Origin: Anaerolineae bacterium
GTDB lineage: Bacteria > Chloroflexota > Anaerolineae > Aggregatilineales > Phototrophicaceae
DNA length: 64,000 nt
Assembly: GCA_022822545.1 (NCBI GenBank)
Contig: JAJEBE010000043.1
Location: forward strand, 60,911 to 124,910
Direction: 5' to 3'
The notes under the pieces are model-generated. The model had not been told where the DNA came from and did no database searches. It saw only the letters and a program-made list of their open reading frames with translations. Made by a program: the position numbers and the translations under genes. This document shows positions 8,325-16,745 of this stretch, piece by piece. How positions within the stretch are numbered: the stretch's first letter is position 1; the number at the start of each line of letters is the position of its first letter.

Positions 8325-10124
8325 ATGACCACAGTCCCCGCCCGCTCTGACGTCCCCGCCGAATCCACCTGGAATCACGAATCCGTCTTCCCCTCCTTCG
8401 CTGCCTGGCGCGAGGAGTACCAAGCCGCCAGCGACGCCATCGGCGATATCGCGCCCTTCAAAGGCACGCTCGCGCAAAGCCCCGAACGCTTCGCCGAATG
8501 GTTTGACCTCCACGCGACCATCGCCCGCCGCGTCTGGAAGCTTTATATGTACCCGGTCATGTGGCAAGCTTGCGATGGCGAGAACGAAGAGATCAAGGGC
8601 ATGGTCGGGCAAGCGCAGGGCCTGGCGGGCAATTTCATCTCCAGCGCGTCTTTCGCCGAGCCGGAACTGCTGGAGATGGACCCGGGCGAACTGCTGCAAT
8701 GGACCCAATCCGAGCCGGTGACGCAGCTCTATGAACATTATGTCGACAACCTGATGCGCACCAAGCAGCACATTCTGTCGGGCGAACTCGAGGCGGCGCT
8801 CGGCCTTCTCAGCGACCCGCTAGGGCGTATCGAAAGCATCCGCGGCGCGCTGAACGACATGGACCTGACCTTCGAGGCGGCGACCGACAGCGCTGGCGTC
8901 GCGCAGCCGCTGATCCAAAGCACGCGCGACAAATTGCTGGCCGATAGTGATCGTGAAGCGCGTAAAACCGCCTGGCGCAATTACGCCGATAGCTACCTGA
9001 AATTCAGCAACACGCTGGCCACCGCCTATCTGGCTTCCGTCAAGAGCAATGTCGTCATGGCGCGGCTGCGCGGTTATGACAGCGTCCTGCATGCCAAGCT
9101 GTCGCCGAACAATATCCCGGTCGAGGTCTTCCACAATCTGATCAACACCTACCAAAAGCATATCCCAACCTGGCATCGCTATTGGGATGTGCGGCGGCGG
9201 GCGCTGGGTTACGACAGGATTCACCCCTGGGATATCTGGGCGCCGCTGACCGTGGATGACCCGGCCCTGACCTTCCTGGAAGCGGTTGACATGATCGCCG
9301 CCGGCATGGCGCCGCTGGGCGATGACTACGTGGCGACCATGCGCCGGGGCTGCCTGGAAGAGCGCTGGGTCGATTACGCGATCAACGAAGGCAAGTCCGA
9401 AGGCGCTTTCTCCTACGGCACCTACGACAGCTATCCCTTCATCATGATGAGCTTTGATGGCAACCTCAGCTCTATGAGCACCTTGGCGCACGAGCTGGGC
9501 CATTCGATGCACAGCCACTACACGCGCGCGCATCAGCCCTTCGTCTACAGCCACTATTCCATGTTCGCCGCCGAGGTCGCCTCCAACTTCAATCAGGCGA
9601 TGGTGCGGGCGCAGCTCTTCGCGCGGAACGATGACCGCAATTTCCAGCTCGCCCTGATCCAGGAAGCGATGGACAACATCCATCGCTACTTCTTCATCAT
9701 GCCGACGCTGGCGCGCTTCGAATTCGAGGTGCATTCACGCATGGAGAACGACGAGCCGCTGACGCCGGAGACGCTGAACCAAATCATGGCCGACTTCTAC
9801 GCCGAGGGCTACGGCAAAACGATGACGGACGATCCCACCCGCACCGGCATCACCTGGGCGCAATTCGGCCACCTGTACGAGGCTTACTACACTTTCCAAT
9901 ACGCCACCGGCATCTCGGCCGCCCACGCGCTGGCGAACGCGATACTGGCCGGCGATGACAGCGACGCGGTCGAGCGCTACCTGGCCTTCCTGCGCGCCGG
10001 CGGCAGCAAGTATCCCATCCCGGCGCTGATGGCGGCGGGAGTCGATATGTCGACGCCGCTGGCGGTGGAGGAGACCTTTAAGGTGCTGGAGGGGCTGGTG
10101 GACCGGCTGGAAGGGTTAATTTAA
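8325..10124 (+). CDS. pepF: M3 family oligoendopeptidase F
   Basis: A 599-residue cytosolic zinc endopeptidase that cuts short peptides (roughly 7-17 residues). The zinc site HELGH is at residues 389-393 (H389, E390, H393), with the third ligand expected in the helix MFAAEVASNFNQ about 25 residues on. The N-terminal 200 residues carry the M3B domain. GYGKTMTDDPTRTGITWA and the region around YYTFQYATGISAA are typical of the PepF branch. No signal peptide. The length matches the family (about 600). It probably acts in peptide turnover, perhaps with the peptide ABC importer at 42-46 kb. A single-gene unit. Confidence 0.92.
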   Translation: MTTVPARSDVPAESTWNHESVFPSFAAWREEYQAASDAIGDIAPFKGTLAQSPERFAEWFDLHATIARRVWKLYMYPVMWQACDGENEEIKGMVGQAQGLAGNFISSASFAEPELLEMDPGELLQWTQSEPVTQLYEHYVDNLMRTKQHILSGELEAALGLLSDPLGRIESIRGALNDMDLTFEAATDSAGVAQPLIQSTRDKLLADSDREARKTAWRNYADSYLKFSNTLATAYLASVKSNVVMARLRGYDSVLHAKLSPNNIPVEVFHNLINTYQKHIPTWHRYWDVRRRALGYDRIHPWDIWAPLTVDDPALTFLEAVDMIAAGMAPLGDDYVATMRRGCLEERWVDYAINEGKSEGAFSYGTYDSYPFIMMSFDGNLSSMSTLAHELGHSMHSHYTRAHQPFVYSHYSMFAAEVASNFNQAMVRAQLFARNDDRNFQLALIQEAMDNIHRYFFIMPTLARFEFEVHSRMENDEPLTPETLNQIMADFYAEGYGKTMTDDPTRTGITWAQFGHLYEAYYTFQYATGISAAHALANAILAGDDSDAVERYLAFLRAGGSKYPIPALMAAGVDMSTPLAVEETFKVLEGLVDRLEGLI

Positions 10125-10152
10125 GGTATTCTCGAATCCTCGCGTGTGAAAT

Positions 10153-10177
10153 GTAGGGGCGACCCGATGGGTCGCCC
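10153..10177 (+). repeat. REP-like palindromic element, left copy at the RAYT gene
   Basis: A 25-bp element GTAGGGGCGACCC-GAT-GGGTCGCCC. It contains the internal palindrome GGGCGACCC/GGGTCGCCC around GAT. The identical 25 bp occur in reverse at 10770-10794, on the other side of the transposase gene. Confidence 0.85.
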
Positions 10178-10200
10178 ATTGATCGTTGGAGTCTCAATGT

Positions 10201-10755
10201 ATGGACAGCAACCGACAGTCACGCTCTTTTCGGCGGTCAATCCGTCTTCGCGGCTACGACTACTCACAGGCAGGCGCATACTTTGTGACGCTATGCACCT
10301 ACAGAAAAGCATGCCTATTCGGTGAGATCGTTGGCGCCGACATGCAGTTGAGTACTTTGGGCACACTTGTCTGCCAAGAATGGCAACGCACAGCGCAGGT
10401 GCGACAAAGCGTCGACTTGGATGCATTCATCGTAATGCCAAATCACCTACACGGGATCATAGTAATCCTAGAAGATGCCTATTCGGCGCGCTCGCAACCG
10501 ACGAGCGAATTACAACCGCAGCGATCCCGAACATTACTATCGAGTTCGCTGGGCGCAATCATTGGGCAATTCAAATCTACCGTCACCAGACAAGCTCGGC
10601 GCATGGAGAAACGCGACTTGGTCATATGGCAGCGCAACTTTTACGAACATGTGATTCGTAGTGAGAATTCACTGAATGACATCCGCCAATACATTGTCGA
10701 GAATCCTGCAAGATGGACGGAAGACAGTCTATACCTTGGACAAGCTGGTGGCTAG
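10201..10755 (+). CDS. REP-associated tyrosine transposase (RAYT, IS200/Y1-like)
   Basis: A 184-residue single-strand transposase of the Y1 (HUH) superfamily. The HUH metal motif is H82-L-H84 in MPNHLHGI, and the nucleophile Tyr is Y164 in IRQYIVENP. The N-terminus, RRSIRLRGYDYSQAGAYFVT, is typical of RAYT proteins. The flanking 25-bp inverted elements (10153-10177 and 10770-10794) are its presumed recognition or mobilised sites. I chose ATG 10201; a TTG at 10186 is also in frame. RAYTs are thought to spread REP sequences, not to move as classic insertion sequences. The gene is intact. Confidence 0.88.
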   Translation: MDSNRQSRSFRRSIRLRGYDYSQAGAYFVTLCTYRKACLFGEIVGADMQLSTLGTLVCQEWQRTAQVRQSVDLDAFIVMPNHLHGIIVILEDAYSARSQPTSELQPQRSRTLLSSSLGAIIGQFKSTVTRQARRMEKRDLVIWQRNFYEHVIRSENSLNDIRQYIVENPARWTEDSLYLGQAGG

Positions 10756-10769
10756 ATTCTACGTTGATT

Positions 10770-10794
10770 GGGCGACCCATCGGGTCGCCCCTAC
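10770..10794 (-). repeat. REP-like palindromic element, right copy at the RAYT gene
   Basis: Exact reverse complement of the element at 10153-10177 (25 of 25 bases). It lies 14 bp after the transposase stop. Confidence 0.85.
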
Positions 10795-10825
10795 AACAAC
10801 CTTTGTGTTGGATCCCGCTATGACT

Positions 10826-10853
10826 TTGGACTAGCGCGCTGAGACGATACAAT
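10826..10853 (+). promoter_or_regulatory. Candidate sigma-70-type promoter for the GH4 gene
   Basis: TTGGAC at 10826-10831 and TACAAT at 10848-10853 are separated by 16 bp and lie 40 bp before the GH4 start. The ribosome site GAGGAGG follows. Based on consensus match only. Confidence 0.4.
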
Positions 10854-10893
10854 GTCTTAGAGTTGATCGCATTCGAGAGGAGGCACAAGCACC

Positions 10894-12210
10894 ATGCCCA
10901 AAATCGCATTTATCGGCGCCGGCAGCTTCGGTTTCACCCGCAAGCTCGTCAAAGACATCCTGACCTTCCCCGCCCTCGAAGGCGCCGAGATCGCGCTGAT
11001 GGACATCGACGCCGAGCGCCTCGATTTTGCCAAACGCGCCGTCACGCGCATCGTCGACGCTGGCAGCTACCCGGCCACGGTCAGCGCGACTATGGACCGC
11101 GTCGACGCCTTGCGCGGCGCGGATTATGTCGTCGTGACCATCCTGGTCGGCTCGACCGATGTCTGGCGACACGATATCGAAATCCCGATGAAATACGGCG
11201 TCGATATGAACGTGGGCGATACCCGCGGGGTCTCCGGCATCTTCCGCTCGCTGCGCACGATTCCCGTCTTGGTCGATATCGCCCACGATATGGAGCGCTA
11301 TTGCCCGAACGCGCTGATGCTGAACTACACCAATCCGATGGCGATGCTCTGCCGCGCTATGGACATCGAAACCGATATCCGCGTCACCGGCTTGTGCCAC
11401 AGCGTGCAAGGCACCTCCAAGATGCTGGCGAACTGGATCGGCGCGCCCTATGACGAGATCAACTACACCTGTGCCGGCATCAACCACACCGCCTGGTTCA
11501 TCGACTACACTTGGAAGGGCGAAGACGCCTACCCACTCATCCACCGCGCTATCAGCGACAATCCAAGTATCTACAACGCCGAGCAAGTGCGCAACGAGAT
11601 GTATCTGGCGCTGGATTATTACGTGACCGAATCCAGTGGGCATAACTCGGAGTACAATTGGTGGTTCCGCAAGCGGCCCGACCTGATCGAGAAGTACGCC
11701 ACCCACGGCACAAACTGGAACCCGGGCGAGCACGCCTATATCCTCACATCGTATCGCCAGCGCGAGCACAACTGGCGCGATGATATCTACGCCTGGCTGG
11801 AGCAGGACGAGATTGACCTCGAGCGCGGCCACGAATATGCCGCCTACATTATCAACGCTATGGAAGGCGGGACGCCCTTCAAGTTCAATGGCAACGTGCC
11901 CAACAAGGGCTTGGTCGACAACCTGCCGGCGAATGCCTGCGTCGAGGTACCGGTCTGGGCCTCCCGCGATGGCTTGGAAGCGGTAGCGGTCGGTCCCCTG
12001 CCCCAATCAGTGACGCCGTTGACCAACCTCTACTCGCAGATCGAGGAGATGGCGGTCGAGGGCATCCTCAAGGGCGACAAACGGCTGATCTATCAGGCAG
12101 TGGCTTATTCGCCGCTGTCAGCCGCGGTCTGCTCCTTGCGGGAGATCCAGTCGATGGTGGATGAGTTGTTCGCGGTGAACGAGGCCTTTCTCCAGCCGGC
12201 GTTTGCGTAA
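10894..12210 (+). CDS. Glycoside hydrolase family 4, alpha-galactosidase/alpha-glucosidase type
   Basis: A 438-residue NAD- and metal-dependent glycosidase of family GH4, which works by oxidation-elimination, not simple hydrolysis. The NAD motif FIGAGSFGF is at the N-terminus. The metal/substrate residues are C168 and H169 in GLCHSVQG and H198 in [15 protein letters not shown] is the conserved substrate loop. The C168-H169 form and the DTRGVSG loop resemble MelA-type alpha-galactosidases. It is cytosolic and would act on imported alpha-galactosides or glucosides. It has a strong GAGGAGG ribosome site 10 bases from ATG. No transporter is adjacent; the ABC system at 32-35 kb could supply substrate (inference). 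Confidence 0.88.
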   Translation: MPKIAFIGAGSFGFTRKLVKDILTFPALEGAEIALMDIDAERLDFAKRAVTRIVDAGSYPATVSATMDRVDALRGADYVVVTILVGSTDVWRHDIEIPMKYGVDMNVGDTRGVSGIFRSLRTIPVLVDIAHDMERYCPNALMLNYTNPMAMLCRAMDIETDIRVTGLCHSVQGTSKMLANWIGAPYDEINYTCAGINHTAWFIDYTWKGEDAYPLIHRAISDNPSIYNAEQVRNEMYLALDYYVTESSGHNSEYNWWFRKRPDLIEKYATHGTNWNPGEHAYILTSYRQREHNWRDDIYAWLEQDEIDLERGHEYAAYIINAMEGGTPFKFNGNVPNKGLVDNLPANACVEVPVWASRDGLEAVAVGPLPQSVTPLTNLYSQIEEMAVEGILKGDKRLIYQAVAYSPLSAAVCSLREIQSMVDELFAVNEAFLQPAFA

Positions 12211-12232
12211 GTCACGCGAACTGTCGTATACT
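12203..12232 (+). promoter_or_regulatory. Candidate sigma-70-type promoter for the membrane protein at 12259
   Basis: TTGCGT at 12203-12208 and TATACT at 12227-12232 are 18 bp apart. The -35 lies in the last codons of the GH4 gene, and the -10 is 26 bp before the next ATG. Consensus match only. Confidence 0.35.
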
Positions 12233-12258
12233 AGGCGCGAAGCAAAGGGAGAAGACCC

Positions 12259-12780
12259 ATGAGGCGAGCGATTCCCCTGGTAAAGATCGTCCTTCGGATG
12301 CTCATCTTCGGCCTGATACTCGGCGCGGCGCTGGGCTTGCTGACCATTGTCGCCTTCGGATCAACCTTTTACGCGCCAAAGTCCTTCTACTATCAACAGG
12401 CCATGCAGGGCGAAGTCATAAATGGCGCCATCCTCGGCGCCTTGATCGGGCTCGCGCTTGCGATGTACTCTTGCGTCGCCCACCGTACCATACATAAACC
12501 GCATCTCTTCAAGTTTGCCCTGCTCATCGTGGCAACGATTGTCACGCTCGCTGTCGAGCAGGGGCCATTCCATATCATGGTTTTTGCCGAACTAGGGACA
12601 GAGCTACCTAACTTTCTGGATTGGATGCTACGCTCCGAAAACTTCGGGATGATTGCAGTGTTTGTCGGCACCATCGCCAAACATGTAGCAGTCGGCTTGA
12701 TGAGCCTGTATGTCGCGGGCCGGTATCTGCGCGAAGCTTCCGCCCAGTACCTGAAATCAACTGGACAAACGCCCGCCTAA
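12259..12780 (+). CDS. Small integral membrane protein, function unknown
   Basis: A 173-residue protein with four predicted membrane segments at about residues 11-36, 52-72, 82-100 and 130-158. The first two are Gly/Ala/Leu-rich (GLILGAALGLL, GAILGALIGLALAM), a packing pattern seen in channel-like or small transporter proteins. The ends are basic (MRRAIPLVK; YLREASAQYLK). I do not recognise a family. The start ATG has GGGAG eight bases upstream. It is separated from GH4 by 48 bp with a plausible promoter of its own. Confidence 0.65.
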   Translation: MRRAIPLVKIVLRMLIFGLILGAALGLLTIVAFGSTFYAPKSFYYQQAMQGEVINGAILGALIGLALAMYSCVAHRTIHKPHLFKFALLIVATIVTLAVEQGPFHIMVFAELGTELPNFLDWMLRSENFGMIAVFVGTIAKHVAVGLMSLYVAGRYLREASAQYLKSTGQTPA

Positions 12781-12810
12781 TCGCGTCGCGAATGTAGAGA
12801 CCACCCGCCC

Positions 12811-13848
12811 TCAACTCTGCCCTGCCCGCAGGCGATCGCGGGCCTCCCGCGCCGGGCTGAAGTTGGGATTGAAGGTCAGCGCGGCGATGTAATTCTGCAG
12901 CGCCTTCTGCGTCTCGCCGCGGCCTTCGCGCGCCATGCCCAGATAATAATAGGTCTCCTCGACATATTGGCCGCCGCCGTCATTCTGGTTCTGCCGCGCG
13001 ATGCGGATCATGTCGTCGTAGCGTCCGACCTGATAATAAGCCTCCAGCGCCTCAAATTGGTACCAGAACATGCGCCAGGGCAAACCAAGCGAGAGCGCCC
13101 TGTCGAAGGCTTGGACGGCGGCATCGTACATGCCGAGATGGAAAAAGCTGTTGCCCATGTTGTACCAGGCGTGGGCGTCTTCCTGGTCTTCAATCGCTTC
13201 TGCCCGCGCCATCTCCAACGCCTTGATGTGATTCTGCCATTCATCGGCGTCAGCGCCCAGCAGTTCCATCAACTCTTCTTCGCGATTGGCGGTGTAAAGC
13301 GCGATAAATTTGTAATTGAAATGCTGCCAGTAATGCTCGATGTCTTCGTAACTATAGCGAGTATTGGGGCCTTTGAAGCTGTCCATGGTGTTGAATTCCC
13401 GCTGCGAATCGTCCCAGCCGCTCAGCAGCAGGTAGTGCCCCATCCAGTCATAGCCTTCCGGCTCGTAGCCTTTTTCGATGAGTACCGGGAAGCCTTTGAC
13501 CATCAATGTCTGGATCAACTCCAGCGTACCACCGGAGCGCACGATGGCGTAAACGGGGATCTCGGGGATCTGCGTATTGACGAATTCCGCCATCTGCCAG
13601 GGGCTGACGTTTTTGTCTTCGTAGTTCGGCTTCAGCCACTCGGCCGCGCGGTGCTGATCGTCTTCATAGCCGAAGTGAACCAGCGCGTTGGTCAGCGTCG
13701 CCGGGCCACAGTTGTTCCAGCCTTGGTACTCCGTGCCGAATGTATCCATGCGGAAGATACCCGGCAGCTCCAGACTGCTTTCGTTGGTCTGCGCCTGCAG
13801 CGGAATGCAGAGCATCAGAATAGATATCAATATAAAAAGTGATTTCAT
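12811..13848 (-). CDS. Secreted C39-like cysteine peptidase with TPR repeats
   Basis: A 345-residue exported protein. Residues 1-19 are a Sec signal peptide (LFILISILMLCIPLQA). Residues 38-195 form a C39-like papain fold: C47 in WNNCGPAT, H138 in MGHYLLL and D156 in NTMDSF are the plausible catalytic triad. The C-terminal 130 residues hold three tetratricopeptide repeats (AWYNMGNSFFHLGMYDAAV, then EALEAYYQVGRYDDM, then YLGMAREGRGETQKAL), which usually bind partner proteins. Unlike C39 domains in bacteriocin exporters, it is not fused to an ABC transporter. The substrate is unknown; a role in surface-protein processing is likely. Convergent with the membrane protein before it. Confidence 0.8.
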   Translation of the reverse strand: MKSLFILISILMLCIPLQAQTNESSLELPGIFRMDTFGTEYQGWNNCGPATLTNALVHFGYEDDQHRAAEWLKPNYEDKNVSPWQMAEFVNTQIPEIPVYAIVRSGGTLELIQTLMVKGFPVLIEKGYEPEGYDWMGHYLLLSGWDDSQREFNTMDSFKGPNTRYSYEDIEHYWQHFNYKFIALYTANREEELMELLGADADEWQNHIKALEMARAEAIEDQEDAHAWYNMGNSFFHLGMYDAAVQAFDRALSLGLPWRMFWYQFEALEAYYQVGRYDDMIRIARQNQNDGGGQYVEETYYYLGMAREGRGETQKALQNYIAALTFNPNFSPAREARDRLRAGQS

Positions 13849-13849
13849 T

Positions 13850-13861
13850 CGGAGCGCTCCG
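13850..13861. promoter_or_regulatory. 12-bp perfect palindrome over the ribosome site of the C39-like gene
   Basis: CGGAGCGCTCCG ends one base before the start codon (minus strand) and contains the only GGAG-like ribosome site. It could be an operator or could mask the ribosome site. Sequence observation only. Confidence 0.35.
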
Positions 13862-13972
13862 CTGGCAAACTTGAATCAGCCTCATTATACACGGATTAAT
13901 CGCGCCGAATCATACGGTTGGCTTACGATGTGAGGTAATGGTCAATGTCACATAATCATTTGGATTTATAGG

Positions 13973-15325
13973 CTATAGCCAGCCCTCTTCGATACCGACG
14001 CTCAATTGGCCGGCGCAGGGAGCAAAGGTCGCCGGCTCAATGATCGGCTCGTCTTCCCCCGCTTCGATCAGGCGCTGTATCAGGCGCGAGCGCAGCACAT
14101 CGGCAACCTCACGATGAGACTCGCACTCTATGCGATTATGCAACTCGTTGGGGTCCGCCAGCAGGTCATATAGTTCCGTCTCGATGTAGCTGTCGCTGGC
14201 CGGGTCATTCCAGCCATCCTTGTCCGGCGCGGTCACGGCGTATTTCCAGCGGCGGCTGCGGATGGCGCGGCCCACCTGCGACTCGCTGATCTGGATGAAG
14301 ACCTCCTGTGGCCAATCATCGACCTCGCCATTCAGCAAGGGCAGGATGGAGCGCCCGCCCATTTGTTTCGGCACAGGAATGTCGGCTGTGTCAAGCAGGG
14401 TCGGCGGCAGATCGAGCAAGCTGACCATCTGCTCCAGGCGCCCGCCGCCCTTGAAAGGCCCGCCGTAGAACATTGTCGGAACGCGCGCCGACGCGTCATG
14501 GCAACTGCGCTTGTATTCGGCGTTGCGCGTCTTGAAGTGGCAGCCATGATCAGAGGTGAACAGGATGATGGTATCGTCCAGCATATCCAGGCTGATCAGC
14601 GCGTCGACCAGGCGACCAAGAGCCTCATCCAGCCGTTTGATCATGCCCAGGTAGCCGGCCATCTGCTGATGCGCCGAGCCGCCCAGCGCCGCCAGATCCG
14701 GCGGCAGCCAGCGCGCGCGGTAACGTTCCAGATAGCCGACCGGCGGCGGATAATCGTCGCGATGGTTCTGATGATGCGGCTCGATGAAGGAACTGAAGAG
14801 GAAGAAGGGGCGTTCCTGATGCTCATCAATATAACGAATCATGGCGTCGGTCTGAGCGTCAACGCGGTAGCCGGGCAGCTTGCATGCCGCGCCATCGCCG
14901 TCGTACATGACCGTGTTATAGGCATCGGAGGTGAATTCCAGCAAGTTGGAAGCCAGCCAGTAATCGTAGCCGCCGCGCTGCTCGGGCGAGACGGGACCGG
15001 CGCCTTCATCGGAAAGGTGCCACTTGCCGATATAAGCGGTGTCGTAGCCGGCGTCCTTGAAATAATGCGCCAGCGTGCGGCTTTCGCGCGGCAGGGCGAT
15101 GCCATTGCGATAGCAGCCCGTCTCCGTTGCGTACATGCCGGTCTGCAAGCAGGAACGCGCCGGCCCGCAAACCGGCTGGCAGGTGATGGAATAATGGACA
15201 TCCGTACCGGCCCGGGCCAGGCGGTCGAAGTTGGGACTCAGGTCAAGCGGGTTGCCATGAACGCCGGTGGTATCCCAACGCTGCTGGTCGGTGAAGAAGA
15301 CGATGATGTTGGGGGATTTTGACAT
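13973..15325 (-). CDS. Sulfatase (formylglycine-type, alkaline-phosphatase superfamily)
   Basis: A 450-residue type I sulfatase that hydrolyses sulfate esters. The formylglycine motif C-G-P-A-R is at residues 53-57 (C53 would be converted by a formylglycine-generating enzyme, not found in this window). The metal-site start is FFTDQQRWD at 10-18, and a second metal region is TSDHGCHFK. No signal peptide, so it is probably cytosolic. Start ATG 15325 has GGAG seven bases upstream; a much longer open frame upstream has no protein character. The substrate may be a sulfated glycan or a choline-sulfate-like compound. The divergent neighbour at 15738 shares the intergenic region. Confidence 0.88.
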   Translation of the reverse strand: MSKSPNIIVFFTDQQRWDTTGVHGNPLDLSPNFDRLARAGTDVHYSITCQPVCGPARSCLQTGMYATETGCYRNGIALPRESRTLAHYFKDAGYDTAYIGKWHLSDEGAGPVSPEQRGGYDYWLASNLLEFTSDAYNTVMYDGDGAACKLPGYRVDAQTDAMIRYIDEHQERPFFLFSSFIEPHHQNHRDDYPPPVGYLERYRARWLPPDLAALGGSAHQQMAGYLGMIKRLDEALGRLVDALISLDMLDDTIILFTSDHGCHFKTRNAEYKRSCHDASARVPTMFYGGPFKGGGRLEQMVSLLDLPPTLLDTADIPVPKQMGGRSILPLLNGEVDDWPQEVFIQISESQVGRAIRSRRWKYAVTAPDKDGWNDPASDSYIETELYDLLADPNELHNRIECESHREVADVLRSRLIQRLIEAGEDEPIIEPATFAPCAGQLSVGIEEGWL

Positions 15326-15737
15326 GGCTGCGCTCCCTAATTTGACTCGCAACAATTTTGACCGATCGCGAATGAATCCACAAGCTGGCTTCACCGGCGC
15401 GAGATTACGTCGTATTCGGAATCTTTCCGGAAGTTTACGGAAAAGTTTTTTTGGCCATCTGGCCATCTGATCTCGCTGAGCAAGGCAAACGACAGGACGT
15501 TCGGAAAGCGGGCGAAGGCGGTCATGACTACAGACTAGCAGATTTTGGGGCGGGATAGGCGAGTAAATGTTCACGTATAGACAGAATCGGATCGCCGAGG
15601 TTCTGATTAATTCCGAGCGCCTCAGTTTGCACATCGTGAAAGGGCGCGCCGAAGCACAGGCGCCTTTCCCAATATGTGGCAAATCTGTCCCATTCGGTAT
15701 ACTCCAGTTCGGCAACAGACTCAGGAAACGAATTGGT
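15326..15737. other. Divergent intergenic region between sulfatase and the gene at 15738
   Basis: 412 bp between two divergent genes; it must hold promoters for both. It contains a tandem GGCCATCT repeat at about 15450-15466 and a T-rich run. I see no clear operator or gene. Confidence 0.45.
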
Positions 15738-16667
15738 ATGCAAAAAGTACGCGACTTCCTGCTAAACAAGAACTACCCGCCCGGCGAACTATATGACCTG
15801 CCGAGTTCGGAAAAGCGCTTTCCCGATGGCGCGCAGTATCGCATCGAAATCCCCAGCACAGAGGGACCGCGGGCGCTGGCGGCGGTATTGGAAGAGGCGG
15901 ACCGGCTTGGCCTCGCCATCCACCGCGTCTCGCAGGGCAGCGGCATCTGGATGCTGACTGATACCGAAATCCGCGAGATGTGTGAGCTGGGCGCGGCAGC
16001 GGGAATCGAGGTCAGCCTCTTCGTGGGACCGCGGGCGGCCTGGGGCACGAGCGCGCAGGTGCGAGCGAGCGCAGGCAAGAATCTGGGCGCGCGTTTGCGT
16101 GGCATGGACGAGGTCGTCTACGCCACCGAAGATGTCATCCGCGGCTGCGAGTTGGGATTGCGCTCAGTGCTGGTCGCCGATGAAGGCCAACTTTGGCTGG
16201 TCAATGAGATGAAAAAAGCCGGTGAGTTGCCCGCCGATCTGGTCGTCAAGATTTCGGTGCAGATGGGCGCGGCCAATCCGATCTCGGTCAAGCTGCTCGA
16301 AGATTTGGGCGCGGGCACCTACAACACGCCGACCGATCTGACGCTGCCGCAGCTGGCGGCGATCCGGGCGGCGATCGACATCCCTCTCGATGTCTATGTC
16401 GAGGCGCCCGATGATTTCGGCGGCTTCGTGCGTCATTATGAGGCGCCGGAAATGATCCGCGTGGCGGCGCCGATGTACGTCAAGCTAGGCTTGCGCAATG
16501 CGGCGAATATCTATCCCAGCGGGCTTCATATCGAGGCTCTGGCGATCAAGCAGTCGCGGGAGCGGGTGCATCGCACAGCGCTGATGATGGGCATCATTGA
16601 GCGCTACGCTGGCGACGCCGTCATGGGCGCCCTCGGCGCGGCGGATCTCGGGATTCCGGTGGTTTAG
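15738..16667 (+). CDS. Conserved protein of unknown function, possibly a TIM-barrel enzyme
   Basis: A 309-residue soluble protein from ATG 15738 (AGGAAA upstream); the frame is open from 15567 but that part is not protein-like. It has alternating strands and helices in barrel order: RALAAVLEEADRLGLAIHRV, EVSLFVGPRAAW, LGLRSVLVADEGQLWLVNEM, LVVKISVQMGAANPI, IPLDVYVEAPDDFGGFVRHYEAPEM. Acidic residues at strand ends (E in VEAPDD, D in VADEG) are where a TIM-barrel active site would lie. There is some resemblance to U32-peptidase-like barrels, but I cannot assign it. It lies beside an enolase-superfamily gene, with a REP element between, so sugar-acid metabolism is the best guess. Confidence 0.6.
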   Translation: MQKVRDFLLNKNYPPGELYDLPSSEKRFPDGAQYRIEIPSTEGPRALAAVLEEADRLGLAIHRVSQGSGIWMLTDTEIREMCELGAAAGIEVSLFVGPRAAWGTSAQVRASAGKNLGARLRGMDEVVYATEDVIRGCELGLRSVLVADEGQLWLVNEMKKAGELPADLVVKISVQMGAANPISVKLLEDLGAGTYNTPTDLTLPQLAAIRAAIDIPLDVYVEAPDDFGGFVRHYEAPEMIRVAAPMYVKLGLRNAANIYPSGLHIEALAIKQSRERVHRTALMMGIIERYAGDAVMGALGAADLGIPVV

Positions 16668-16689
16668 ACACAGCACGGAATCCTGAATT

Positions 16690-16714
16690 GTAGGGGCGAT
16701 CCATTGAATCGCCC
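16690..16714 (+). repeat. REP-like element, solo copy
   Basis: GTAGGGGCGATCC-ATTG-AATCGCCC, the same family as the RAYT flanks, with changes that keep the outer GGGCGAT/ATCGCCC pairing. It lies between the gene at 15738 and the enolase start, 31 bp before the ATG. Confidence 0.7.
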
Positions 16715-16745
16715 GCGAATTGACCACAGACACGGGAAAACCAAA

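Noticed and set aside
15447..15470. Tandem GGCCATCT repeat in the sulfatase intergenic region
   Set aside because: Only two units, with no palindrome and no relation to either start; probably chance.
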